Shown: piece by piece, positions 54,275 through 62,718 of the stretch
Layout: each line of letters begins with the position of its first letter
Position numbering within the stretch: position 1 is the stretch's first letter
Source: Pandoraea terrigena
Lineage (GTDB): Bacteria > Pseudomonadota > Gammaproteobacteria > Burkholderiales > Burkholderiaceae
Length of the DNA stretch: 64,000 nt
NCBI RefSeq assembly: GCF_902459705.1
Contig: NZ_CABPRU010000004.1
Location: forward strand, 248,001 to 312,000
Direction of reading: 5' to 3'
The notes under the pieces: model-generated
Seen by the model: the letters and a program-made list of their open reading frames with translations, nothing else
Told to the model about the DNA's origin: nothing
Databases searched by the model: none
Position numbers and translations under genes: made by a program

Positions 54275-54693
54275 GTGCGATTTCTCCTGTTGCTGATTTG
54301 GCGCCTGTTGAGCGCCCGTTCGATGGGAGCGGACTTGATGAGTCCGCAACGGTCGCGCGGGGACGGTAACGCCCTTGCGCGGCCCAGACCCGGGATGCTG
54401 CCATAAACGCGGGTTTACGCGAAATACACAATCGGCATGTCGATATCCCCGACGCGAGCTGACAGACCGGTCGTCCCCAAAAAAACGCCCCTTCGATCAT
54501 CCGAAGGGGCGTGTCGCCGGGAGAACTGCCTGATTACGGGCCGGGGGGGTGGCACGGCTGACAGCGAGGCTGCCAGCCGGTCGTATCAGGAACCGACGAT
54601 TAACCTGCAAGATTTGCTACCCAATGCCAATGCCGAGGGGCAATGCCCGCCCGCGGGTTGTGCCAAACGCCCACGGGCCCGCCTGCAACTGAC
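54275..54693. other. Intergenic region with a terminator, no gene seen
   Basis: The 419 bases between metQ and the glycine-rich gene hold the terminator at 54479-54511. The proline-rich frame on the plus strand across its right side is the antisense of the glycine-rich gene. Confidence 0.6.
54479..54511 (-). terminator. Intrinsic terminator downstream of the glycine-rich gene
   Basis: CGCCCCTTCG (54486-54495) pairs with CGAAGGGGCG (54502-54511) around a 6-base loop, with T7 following on the minus strand. Confidence 0.9.
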
Positions 54694-55257
54694 TCAGGGA
54701 CACGTCTCCTCGCCATTCAAGCCGTTCATCGAACATCCACCGCCACCACCGAAACCGCTAGGGCCGCCGAACGCGGCAAGTCCGTTACCACCGGCCGCGC
54801 CACCGATGCCGCGGCCACCGGGGCCGGAAGCACCGACGCCGCCGCCAGCACCGCCGCCGCCGCTGCCACCGCTGCCACCGCTGCCACCGCCGTCACCGCC
54901 ACCACCGCCGCTGCCACCACCGCCGCCGCCACCGCCACCGCCACCGCCACCGCCACCACCGCCACCGCCACCACCGCCACCGCCACCGCCGTGACCACCG
55001 CCGTGCCCGCCGCAGCCGCAGCCGCCTACACCGCCAATGCCGGAGCCGCTACCCAGACCGCCAGGCCCTCCAAAAGCCCCTGGCCCGCCAATGCCACCGA
55101 AGCCACCAAAGCCAATTCCGCCACCGCCACCAAAGCCCATACCACCGCCGCCTCCGTGCCCGCCCCCACCTCCCGCAGCGTGTAATGCTTCGATCGAAAT
55201 TCCACACAGCGCAACCGCCACTGCCGCCGATACTAGCGTCGCCTTGAGCCCGTTCAT
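54694..55257 (-). CDS. Exported glycine-rich protein
   Basis: The 187-aa product has a signal peptide (cleavage near LHAA-GG, about residue 28); most of the remainder is glycine in GGGG, GGH and GGS runs, with a short C-terminal segment containing two cysteines. It resembles other low-complexity secreted proteins and has no assignable function. GGAGG precedes the ATG at 55257. The GGN codons form a trinucleotide-type repeat that is prone to length change. Confidence 0.75.
   Translation of the reverse strand: MNGLKATLVSAAVAVALCGISIEALHAAGGGGGHGGGGGMGFGGGGGIGFGGFGGIGGPGAFGGPGGLGSGSGIGGVGGCGCGGHGGGHGGGGGGGGGGGGGGGGGGGGGGGGGGSGGGGGDGGGSGGSGGSGGGGAGGGVGASGPGGRGIGGAAGGNGLAAFGGPSGFGGGGGCSMNGLNGEETCP
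54840..55000. repeat. GGN-codon simple repeat in the glycine-rich gene
   Basis: CCA/CCG/GCC triplets run almost without break for about 160 bases on the plus strand, encoding polyglycine with scattered Ser and Asp on the minus strand. Confidence 0.8.
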
Positions 55258-55575
55258 GGTCCCCTCCCCGCGCACATTCACTTCGAAACACGCAACACCA
55301 TGCCAACCGGGGCTGCGTTACGGCGCGAGCACGTCAGCGAAAAACGCGGGCAATAGCTGGCCATCCCATGCGCGAACGCACAGGAACACCTCGCCAACAG
55401 CCTGCTGGAAATTCGGGTTGGCGCTTCGCCATACACGGTTCGTGTACGCGATTTCCGTGCCAACTTAGGTAATCGTTTGATTTAAAAAGAACTAATACCT
55501 CAACTTACGAGGCATTGCGAAGCCACATGCTGAAAACGTATCGTTCGTGAAACGCTTACAACACGCCGTATCGCC
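55258..55575. other. Non-coding stretch upstream of the decayed genes
   Basis: These 318 bases include the promoter region of the glycine-rich gene and an AT-rich segment around 55470-55520. No gene is seen. Confidence 0.5.
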
Positions 55576-55710
55576 ATGGCGACGCGCAGCGAGGACGACA
55601 TTGCCACGGATGAGGCATGCCGTCGCATGGCCAGCGCCATCGGCACACAATGGGGCGGGCTCGACGCGTTCGTGAACAACGCGGGTACGAGACACGCTGA
55701 TGCAGCGTGA
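55576..55710 (+). pseudogene. Short-chain dehydrogenase fragment
   Basis: A 44-codon frame encodes DDIATDEACRRMASAIGTQW and then GGLDAFVNNAGT, the helix and the NNAG strand of a short-chain dehydrogenase. The N-terminal TGxxxGxG nucleotide motif and everything after NNAG are missing, and a stop follows eight residues later. It is a remnant, not a working gene. A different decayed gene follows directly. Confidence 0.65.
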
Positions 55711-55828
55711 ACAGACACTTGACGCCGCGCTACGTGCCTTCCCTGGCCCCGATGGTCGCGTGGTGAAGCCGCACGCCGCCCTGCTCTTACGCAACGCGGG
55801 GTTGGTCGTGTTGCGCGGCAACCTTGAT
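55700..55828 (+). pseudogene. Dihydroxy-acid dehydratase (IlvD/Edd) family fragment
   Basis: A frame from 55700 encodes GPDGRVVKPHAALLLRNAGL and then VVLRGNLD, similar to the internal segment of IlvD-family dehydratases around VIRP...GLVVLRGNLAP. About 40 residues of a roughly 570-residue family remain, ending at the start of the convergent binding-protein gene. The match was made by eye, so the family is less sure than that of the SDR piece. Confidence 0.45.
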
Positions 55829-57433
55829 TTACTCGGCGCGTACCGTTGCAAAATCCTGACGGCCGAACGGGCTGACCTGGTACCCGGTCACGTTCGCACG
55901 CATGATGACCGCCGCAATGGGGTGCGCCAGCGGAATCCAGAGCGCATCGTCCTTGATCATCCGCTGCGCGACCTGGTACTTCACGGTACGTGCGGCGAGA
56001 TCAGGCGTGCGTTTGCCTTCGCTGATCAATTGGTCGAGGTCCTTGTCGCAAAAGCGCGCGAAATTGGTGCCCGATTTCACGGCCGCGCAACTGAACTGCG
56101 GCGTCAGGAAGTTGTCTGGGTCGCCGTTGTCGCCCGACCAGCCCATGAAGAGCAAGTCATGCTCGCCCGCCTTGCCGCGGCGGATCAACTCGCCCCACTC
56201 CAGCGTCTTGATCTGCGCCCGAACCCCGATCCGGGCCAGATCGCTTTGCAGCATCTCGGCGCTCAGGCGCGGGTTCGGGTTCAACAGACTGCCCGTCGGG
56301 CGCGTCCAGATCGTCGTCTCGAACCCGTGCGGGAAGCCAGCGTCGGCGAGCAGCCGCTTCGCTTTGGCAATATCGAGCGGATACGCCGCCACATTCCTCG
56401 CGAAGCTCCACGTGTTGGGCGGATAGACGTTGGTGGCTGGCGTCGCGGCCCCTTCGAACACCTGCCTGACGTAGTTCGCGCGATCGAACGCCATGTTCAG
56501 CGCCTGACGGACTCGCCTGTCGCCGAACGGCTTGTGCTGGGTGTTGATCGCGACGAACGCGGTCATGAATGCCGGTGTCTCCACCACCTTGAGCGCCTTG
56601 TCGCTGCGCGCGGCCTGCACGTCGATCGGCTTGGGTGAAAGCGCGATCTGGCACTCGCCCACCTTGACCTTCTCCGCGCGCACGGCCGCATCCGGCACGA
56701 TCGTGTAGATGAGACGATCCGAGGCCGGCGCGCCGCCGAAGTATGACTTGTTCGCGTCATACCGGACGACACTGTCCTTCTGATAGCTGCGGAAGACGAA
56801 CGGCCCCGTGCCGATGGGCCGTGCATTCATCTCGCCGGGCTTGTTGATCGCGATGAGCTTGCCGGCGTACTCGGCCGAATAGATCGACGCGAAGCCCATC
56901 GACAGCATCGACAGGAACACCGCATCGGGCTCGGACAACGTGAAGCGAACCGTGTGCTCGTCGACCTTTCGCACCGATTTGATCAGCTTGCCCAGCGAGA
57001 GCGATTGCGCATGCGGGAAGCCCGACGGCGTGAGCTTGTGCCACGGGGCATTGTTGTTGAGCATGCGCTCGAACGTGAAGACGACGTCATCGGCATTGAA
57101 CGCGCGCGTCGGCCTGAACAGCGCGTTGCTGTGGAAGCTCACGTCCGGGCGCAACGTGAACGTGTAGGTCAGGCCGTCGGGGCTGACGCTCCATTGGGTC
57201 GCCAGGCTCGGCACAACCTTCGCTTGCGAGGCGTCGAAGTCGACCAGGCGATTGAACACCGGATCGGCCGACGCGTTGGTCGTCGTCAGCGAGTTGTAGC
57301 GCACGACATCGAAACCTTCGGGGCTGGCTTCGGTGCACACGGTGAGCGCCTTGGCATGAGCGACGAGCGGTACCATCGGCAGGGAAAGAACCGTCAGAAC
57401 GGCAGCGAAAATACGACGCGAGCGACGACGCAT
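55829..57433 (-). CDS. Periplasmic dipeptide/oligopeptide-binding protein (DppA-like, SBP family 5)
   Basis: The 534-aa product has a signal peptide (cleavage near AHA-KA) and the SBP5 segments LTVCTEASPEGFD, RPIGTGPFVF and FMGWSGDNGDPDNF, very close to DppA. It would bind dipeptides or haem-like ligands in the periplasm. GGAGGAG precedes the ATG at 57433. No dpp permease or ATPase genes are adjacent, so it must share a transporter encoded elsewhere. Confidence 0.92.
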   Translation of the reverse strand: MRRRSRRIFAAVLTVLSLPMVPLVAHAKALTVCTEASPEGFDVVRYNSLTTTNASADPVFNRLVDFDASQAKVVPSLATQWSVSPDGLTYTFTLRPDVSFHSNALFRPTRAFNADDVVFTFERMLNNNAPWHKLTPSGFPHAQSLSLGKLIKSVRKVDEHTVRFTLSEPDAVFLSMLSMGFASIYSAEYAGKLIAINKPGEMNARPIGTGPFVFRSYQKDSVVRYDANKSYFGGAPASDRLIYTIVPDAAVRAEKVKVGECQIALSPKPIDVQAARSDKALKVVETPAFMTAFVAINTQHKPFGDRRVRQALNMAFDRANYVRQVFEGAATPATNVYPPNTWSFARNVAAYPLDIAKAKRLLADAGFPHGFETTIWTRPTGSLLNPNPRLSAEMLQSDLARIGVRAQIKTLEWGELIRRGKAGEHDLLFMGWSGDNGDPDNFLTPQFSCAAVKSGTNFARFCDKDLDQLISEGKRTPDLAARTVKYQVAQRMIKDDALWIPLAHPIAAVIMRANVTGYQVSPFGRQDFATVRAE

Positions 57434-57727
57434 GGGCTTCTCCTCCAGGAAGTCGATGACGGTGAAAAGCAGCGGGTCAGAATAGCGCAAATTCAGGGCG
57501 ATAGCCGTTGCGTTACGGCGTAGGCCGGCATCCGCTGTCCCGAATCCCAAAATCAAAAGTCAGTTTTGCTAACGGGACGTCCGCATCCGGTGGTCGATAC
57601 CGTCGTACGCGGGCACTGCCAGACGTGAACGCACGCCCGTCGCGTGGTCAATGGCCGGACACGTCGCGAGCAGGAGAAATGTGTGGGCAGCCGCGTGCGA
57701 GACAGCAACGCCCGCGGCGCTGGCCAG

Positions 57728-58651
57728 TCACGCGCTGGCCGGCAGCGGCGGACGATAGCCCAGTGCGTGGCTGGCGGACAGGGCTTCGCGGCGCACCGCC
57801 TCGCCGATCGGGCCGTCCATACGCGCGTCGAACCCGCCCGTGGCACCGAGCGCCGTGACGACCCCCACGAGGCGGCCGTCGTAGTTGAAAACTGGCGCGG
57901 CCAGCGCGCTGATGCCGGTCAGGTTGGTGTCGCGAACGCTCGCCCCCTGGGCGGCACGCACCTCGGCACGCAGTGCGCCGATGGGGTCCGACGCATCGAG
58001 TTGTGCGCGTTGTTCCGGCGACGCATGGGCCAGCTCGGCTTCGGCCATCGCCAACACATGCGGGTCATCCAGGCATCCAAGGAAAACGCGGCCGGCAGCC
58101 GACCAGAGCATCGACATCACTGACCCGATGCGCACGTTGATCGTCACGGGCAGGCCAGGCTCCTCGAAACGCACGATGGTCGGCCCCTTGTTGCCCATCA
58201 CCGCAATGAAGCAGGTGACATCGAAAGCCTCGCGCAGACGCACGAGCGCAGGCTCGGCTGCACGCACGGGATCGGCCTGCCGCATGGCCGCCACGCCGAT
58301 GAGCATCGCTTCGAGTCCGAGATGGTAATGCTGAGAGTCGGTGTCCTGCGCGACGAGTCCCTCTTCGACGAGACTCATCAGATACCGGTGGACTTTGGCG
58401 GGACTTTGCTGCACATGCTGGGCCAGCGCAGTAAGGCTCGCACGGCCACCCAGCCGGGCCAGCCCCTTGAGCACGACCATGCCGGTTTCGGCGGACTGCA
58501 CACGCTGACGGCGGCCGCGCTCGCGGGGCACGTCGATGACATCGCCGACATGGGGGGCATCGGTGGCGGATGGCGCGAGGCCTTGCAGCGCGCGCGAAGG
58601 CGCAGTGGCGCTGCGCGGAAGGCCTGCCTTGGGTCGTTTGCTTGTCGTCAT
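57728..58651 (-). CDS. IclR-family transcriptional regulator
   Basis: The 307-aa product has the IclR winged helix (ASLTALAQHVQQSPAKVHRYLMSLVEEGLV, about residues 71-100) preceded by a basic, low-complexity N-terminus of about 50 residues, and an effector domain with a GRVFLG segment. IclR proteins often control aromatic degradation. It is divergent from the P450 gene at 58881, its likely target. The ATG at 58651 was picked over an upstream frame; ribosome-binding site is weak. Confidence 0.9.
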   Translation of the reverse strand: MTTSKRPKAGLPRSATAPSRALQGLAPSATDAPHVGDVIDVPRERGRRQRVQSAETGMVVLKGLARLGGRASLTALAQHVQQSPAKVHRYLMSLVEEGLVAQDTDSQHYHLGLEAMLIGVAAMRQADPVRAAEPALVRLREAFDVTCFIAVMGNKGPTIVRFEEPGLPVTINVRIGSVMSMLWSAAGRVFLGCLDDPHVLAMAEAELAHASPEQRAQLDASDPIGALRAEVRAAQGASVRDTNLTGISALAAPVFNYDGRLVGVVTALGATGGFDARMDGPIGEAVRREALSASHALGYRPPLPASA

Positions 58652-58725
58652 CGCCGAGATTTTATGATGCAAAGCGACATTGTCCGGCATCGGCAGCGCT
58701 AGAGGTTAACCCCAGTCCACCTTAT

Positions 58726-58738
58726 TACGCAATGCGTA
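58726..58738. promoter_or_regulatory. Palindrome, candidate IclR operator
   Basis: TACGC-AAT-GCGTA is a perfect inverted repeat in the AT-rich part of the IclR/P450 intergenic region. Assignment to the IclR protein is by position. Confidence 0.45.
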
Positions 58739-58880
58739 TTATATTTACGCTTAACAAATCCAAGCATGAGAGGCGCGTCGCCCAATCGCGTGATCGCTCC
58801 TCTACACTTGTTCTATATTGCGCGTGTCGTCGCGAGCCCAACGCGGCTGTCGTCGCACCCGACCCAGAGAGCGTGAACGG

Positions 58881-61241
58881 ATGAGCCAACCGATTGCCCC
58901 CACCCCCGACACGGCCACGGCCAGCGCCGGCGGCTGCCCCTTTCATCAGGCGTCTGCCGCGACGGCCCCCAACGGGTGCCCGGTGAGTGCGCGTGCCGCG
59001 ACCTTCGACCCGTTCGAGGACGGCTACCAGCAAGACCCGCCCGAGTATGTGCGCTGGGCGCGCGAGCAGGAGCCGGTGTTCTACAGCCCCAAGCTCGGCT
59101 ACTGGGTTGTCACGCGCTATGACGACATCAAGGCGATCTTCCGCGACAACCTCACGTTCAGCCCGTCGATTGCCCTGGAAAAGATCACGCCGACCGGACC
59201 GGAAGCGAATGCCGTGCTCGCCTCCTACGGCTTCGCGCTCAACCGCACGCTCGTCAATGAAGACGAACCCGCGCACATGCCGCGCCGTCGCGTGCTGATG
59301 GAGCCCTTCACGCCCGAGCATCTCAAGCATCACGAGCCGCTGGTGCGCCAGCTCGCCCGCGAGTATGTGGACCGCTTCATCGACGACGGCCGCGCCGATC
59401 TCGTGGACCAGATGCTGTGGGAAGTGCCGCTCACTGTGGCGCTACACTTCCTCGGGGTGCCGGAAGACGACATGGACAAGCTGCGCGAGTACTCCATCGC
59501 GCACACGGTCAACACCTGGGGACGCCCCAAGCCCGAAGAACAGGTCGCGGTCGCCCATGCCGTAGGCAACTTCTGGCAACTGGCCGGCAAGATTCTCGAC
59601 AAGATGCGCCAGCACCCCGAGGGGTCGGGCTGGATGCAGTACGGTATTCGCAAACAGAAGGAGCACCCGGACGTCGTCACCGATTCGTACCTGCATTCGA
59701 TGATGATGGCCGGCATCGTGGCCGCGCACGAGACGACCGCCAACGCCACCGCGAACGCCATGAAGCTGCTGCTCCAGCATCCGGACGTCTGGCGCGAGAT
59801 CTGCGAGGACCCGTCGCTGATTCCCAACGCCGTGGAAGAGTGCCTGCGTCACAACGGCTCGGTCGCCGCCTGGCGCCGGCTGGTCACCCGCGACGTGAAC
59901 ATCGGTGGCATTGACATTGCCGCCGGCGCGAAACTGCTGATCGTGACGTCGTCCGCCAATCATGACGAAGCGCACTTCACCGACGCCGACCTGTTCGACA
60001 TCCGCCGCGAAAACGCCAGCGATCAATTGACGTTCGGCTACGGCTCGCACCAATGCATGGGCAAGAACCTCGCCCGCATGGAGATGCAGATATTCCTAGA
60101 AGAATTCACGCGCCGGCTGCCCCACATGCGGCTCGCGTCGCAGACCTTCACCTATGTCCCGAATACGTCGTTCCGCGGCCCGGAGCATGTCTGGGTCGAG
60201 TGGGATCCGGCACAGAACCCCGAGCGCCGCGACCCGGCCGTGCTGACGCGCCACTCTCCCGTGCGCATCGGTGAGCCGTCGGGGCACAGCGTGACGCGTC
60301 CGGTCGTGGTCGCGTCCGTCGTGCCGGTGGCCGAAGGCATCGTCAAGCTGCGCCTCGTCGCGCCGGACGGCCGCGCCATGCCGCGCTGGGCACCGGGCTC
60401 GCATATCGACATCGAATGCGGCGACACCGGGCTGTCGCGGCAGTATTCTCTGTGCGGCGATCCGTCGGACGCCGGCGCGCTGGAAATCGCCGTGCTGCAC
60501 GAACCGCAAGGCCGTGGTGGATCGCACTGGGTTCACACGCAAGTCAAAGCGGGCGACCGGCTGCGCATTCGTGGCCCGCGCAACCACTTCCGGCTCGATG
60601 AAACGACGCGTCGCGCAATCTTCGTCGCGGGCGGCATCGGCGTGACGCCGATTGCGGCCATGGCACGCCGCGCGAAGGGGCTCGGCATCGACTACGAGAT
60701 TCATTACAGCGGCCGCAGCCGCCGCACGATGGCGCTGATAGACGAACTCCAGGCGCTGCACGGCAAGCGTCTGCATCTGTGGGTGAAGGACGAAGGCCAG
60801 CGCGTCGACTACGCCCGTTTGCTCGCCACACCGCAGGACGGCACGCAGGTGTATGCCTGCGGCCCGTTACGGATGCTCGACGCGCTCGCGCAATGCTGTG
60901 CGCACTGGCCGGACGACACGCTGCGTGTCGAACACTTCCAGTCGCAACTGGGCACGCTCGATCCCGCAAGGGAGCATGCGTTCGACGTTACGCTCAAGGA
61001 TTCCGGCATCACGGTGACGGTGCCGGCCGACCAGACGCTGCTCACGGCGCTGCGCGCGGCGAACATCGACGTCCAGAGCGACTGCGAGGAAGGGCTGTGC
61101 GGCTCCTGCGAAGTGCAAGTGCTGGAGGGCGACGTGGATCACCGCGACGTGGTGCTCACGCGCGCCGAGCGCGACGCGAACAAGAAAATGATGTCATGCT
61201 GCTCGCGCGCCTGCGGCAAAACGCTGGTGCTGGCGTTGTAG
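58881..61241 (+). CDS. Self-sufficient cytochrome P450 (CYP116B type): P450-FMN reductase-ferredoxin fusion
   Basis: The 786-aa product joins a P450 haem domain (I-helix AAHETTAN near 281-288, K-helix ECLR, haem-binding FGYGSHQCMG with Cys392) to a phthalate dioxygenase reductase domain (RQYSLCG, FMN; GGIGVTPIAA, NAD(P)H; about 475-700) and a C-terminal plant-type 2Fe-2S domain (C-x4-C-x2-C-x29-C from about 734). This is the CYP116B layout, in which one chain carries out NADPH-driven hydroxylation or dealkylation. Natural substrates of the family are mostly unknown; herbicides and aromatic ethers are known ones. Confidence 0.95.
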   Translation: MSQPIAPTPDTATASAGGCPFHQASAATAPNGCPVSARAATFDPFEDGYQQDPPEYVRWAREQEPVFYSPKLGYWVVTRYDDIKAIFRDNLTFSPSIALEKITPTGPEANAVLASYGFALNRTLVNEDEPAHMPRRRVLMEPFTPEHLKHHEPLVRQLAREYVDRFIDDGRADLVDQMLWEVPLTVALHFLGVPEDDMDKLREYSIAHTVNTWGRPKPEEQVAVAHAVGNFWQLAGKILDKMRQHPEGSGWMQYGIRKQKEHPDVVTDSYLHSMMMAGIVAAHETTANATANAMKLLLQHPDVWREICEDPSLIPNAVEECLRHNGSVAAWRRLVTRDVNIGGIDIAAGAKLLIVTSSANHDEAHFTDADLFDIRRENASDQLTFGYGSHQCMGKNLARMEMQIFLEEFTRRLPHMRLASQTFTYVPNTSFRGPEHVWVEWDPAQNPERRDPAVLTRHSPVRIGEPSGHSVTRPVVVASVVPVAEGIVKLRLVAPDGRAMPRWAPGSHIDIECGDTGLSRQYSLCGDPSDAGALEIAVLHEPQGRGGSHWVHTQVKAGDRLRIRGPRNHFRLDETTRRAIFVAGGIGVTPIAAMARRAKGLGIDYEIHYSGRSRRTMALIDELQALHGKRLHLWVKDEGQRVDYARLLATPQDGTQVYACGPLRMLDALAQCCAHWPDDTLRVEHFQSQLGTLDPAREHAFDVTLKDSGITVTVPADQTLLTALRAANIDVQSDCEEGLCGSCEVQVLEGDVDHRDVVLTRAERDANKKMMSCCSRACGKTLVLAL

Positions 61242-61244
61242 GTC

Positions 61245-61265
61245 GGCGCGTCGGAACCCGACGCG
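61245..61265. terminator. Hairpin between the P450 and MFS genes
   Basis: GCGCGTCGG (61245-61253) and CCGACGCGC (61257-61265) form a 9-bp stem with a 3-base loop in the 25-base gap between convergent genes. No T-run. Confidence 0.5.
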
Positions 61266-61266
61266 C

Positions 61267-62481
61267 TCAATGGGCGTGCCGCGGCTTGCGCAGCGTCGTC
61301 AGCAGCGCAACGAGCGCCAGCAATGCGAAGCCGCACATGACGGTCGCGAGCGGGCGCGGCGAGCCGTCGTTGAGCACGCCGAGCAGCCCGCCCGCCGCGA
61401 AGCCGAAACCATACTGCACGCTGCCCACGAGCGCCGCCGCCGCCCCGGCGCGCGTGGGATGATTGGCCAGCGCCCCCGCCACCGCATTCGCGGTGATGAT
61501 GCCGCGCAGGGACATGAACAGGAACAGCAGCGCCACTATCAGCGGCAGCCGCGCGACACCCAGCCACACGCTCGCGCACAACACGATCGTGACGATCGCA
61601 CAACCGAAGATGCCGGCACGCATCAGGCGATACGACCCCAACTGCCCCACGCGACGCGAATTGAACATCGTCATCGACGCCATGCCGACGATGTTGATGC
61701 CAAACAGCACCCCGAAGAACTGCGGCGACACATGGAAATACTCCATGTACACCAGCGGCGTGCCGGTAATGTAGGTAAACGACGCGCCAAAGACCGCTCC
61801 GCCCGCCAGCATGTAGCCGACGAATTGCGCATCGCGCAATAGTTGCCAGTAAGACGCCACGATGCTACGTGGGCCGCCCGACTGACGCGCGTGCACCGCC
61901 CCTGTCTCCGGCAGGCGCCACAGGGCAAGCATGGCCACCACGCCGAACACCGCCAGGATGCCGAAGATCGCGCGCCAGGTCGTGAAGCGCAGCATCTGCC
62001 CGCCCACGAGCGGCGCCACGATCGGCGCGACACTCATCACCAGCAGCATGATCGAAAAGGCGCGCGCACTGTTGCGCGGCCCGTAGACGTCGCGCACGAT
62101 CGCTTGCGCAATCACCGGCATGGCGCATCCGCCAAGCGCCTGCACGAAGCGCCACACCATCATGTGATCGATCGTGTCGGCGAACGCACAGCCGATGCTG
62201 CCAAAAATGTACAGCGCGATCCCCGCCGCCATGGGCCGACGACGCCCGAAGCGGTCCGCGAGCGGCCCCCACAGAAGTTGTCCGAAGGCAAAACCGAGAA
62301 AGAAGTACGAGAGCGTGAGCTGCGTGGCCGCGACGCTCGCGCCCAGCGCGTGGCGCATCGTCACGAGCCCCGGCAGATACATGTCCGTGGACGCCGGCGC
62401 GATCATCATGAACAGGCCGAGAATGCCCAGCAACACACGCTCGGAAGGCAACGCAGGAGAGAGTTCGGACGTCGATGTCAT
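61267..62481 (-). CDS. Bcr/CflA-family drug-efflux MFS transporter
   Basis: The 404-aa product has 12 predicted membrane segments and Bcr/CflA hallmarks: STDMYLPGL in helix 1, the GPLADRFGRRRPM loop and APIVAPLVGGQML in helix 5. It exports drugs or small metabolites. The ATG at 62481 gives the family length; no strong ribosome-binding site is seen. It converges on the P450 gene. Confidence 0.92.
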   Translation of the reverse strand: MTSTSELSPALPSERVLLGILGLFMMIAPASTDMYLPGLVTMRHALGASVAATQLTLSYFFLGFAFGQLLWGPLADRFGRRRPMAAGIALYIFGSIGCAFADTIDHMMVWRFVQALGGCAMPVIAQAIVRDVYGPRNSARAFSIMLLVMSVAPIVAPLVGGQMLRFTTWRAIFGILAVFGVVAMLALWRLPETGAVHARQSGGPRSIVASYWQLLRDAQFVGYMLAGGAVFGASFTYITGTPLVYMEYFHVSPQFFGVLFGINIVGMASMTMFNSRRVGQLGSYRLMRAGIFGCAIVTIVLCASVWLGVARLPLIVALLFLFMSLRGIITANAVAGALANHPTRAGAAAALVGSVQYGFGFAAGGLLGVLNDGSPRPLATVMCGFALLALVALLTTLRKPRHAH

Positions 62482-62539
62482 TATTGTTGTGATGAGTCGG
62501 CACGAAGCCTGTCGCGCCGCAGAAGGCACCGCAAACAAA

Positions 62540-62574
62540 GCGACGCCCGCCATGATAACGCCGGCGGGCGTCGC
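62540..62574. terminator. Terminator downstream of the AAHS transporter gene
   Basis: GCGACGCCCGCC (62540-62551) pairs perfectly with GGCGGGCGTCGC (62563-62574). The minus-strand RNA then reads TTTGTTTG, fitting termination of the transporter gene to its right. Confidence 0.65.
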
Positions 62575-62608
62575 ACTTTCATACTCGATGGTTATCGGAC
62601 CCCTAACC

Positions 62609-62662
62609 ATTGCTTATCGTGGCTTGTCGCGGCTTGTTGCCGCTCGTTCCGGCTTATCGCCC
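62609..62662. repeat. Degenerate tandem repeat
   Basis: Variants of GGCTTGTCGC (GGCTTGTTGC, GGCTTATCGC and similar) are repeated about five times head to tail between the two MFS genes. Confidence 0.5.
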
Positions 62663-62718
62663 CCTGCCGCAACGTACCGTGGTGTGACGCAGCACCGAGG
62701 TCCCTCGCATCGCGTCCC

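Noticed and set aside
54437-54994. A proline-rich frame on the plus strand
   Set aside because: It is the antisense of the glycine-rich gene, which has a signal peptide and ribosome-binding site.
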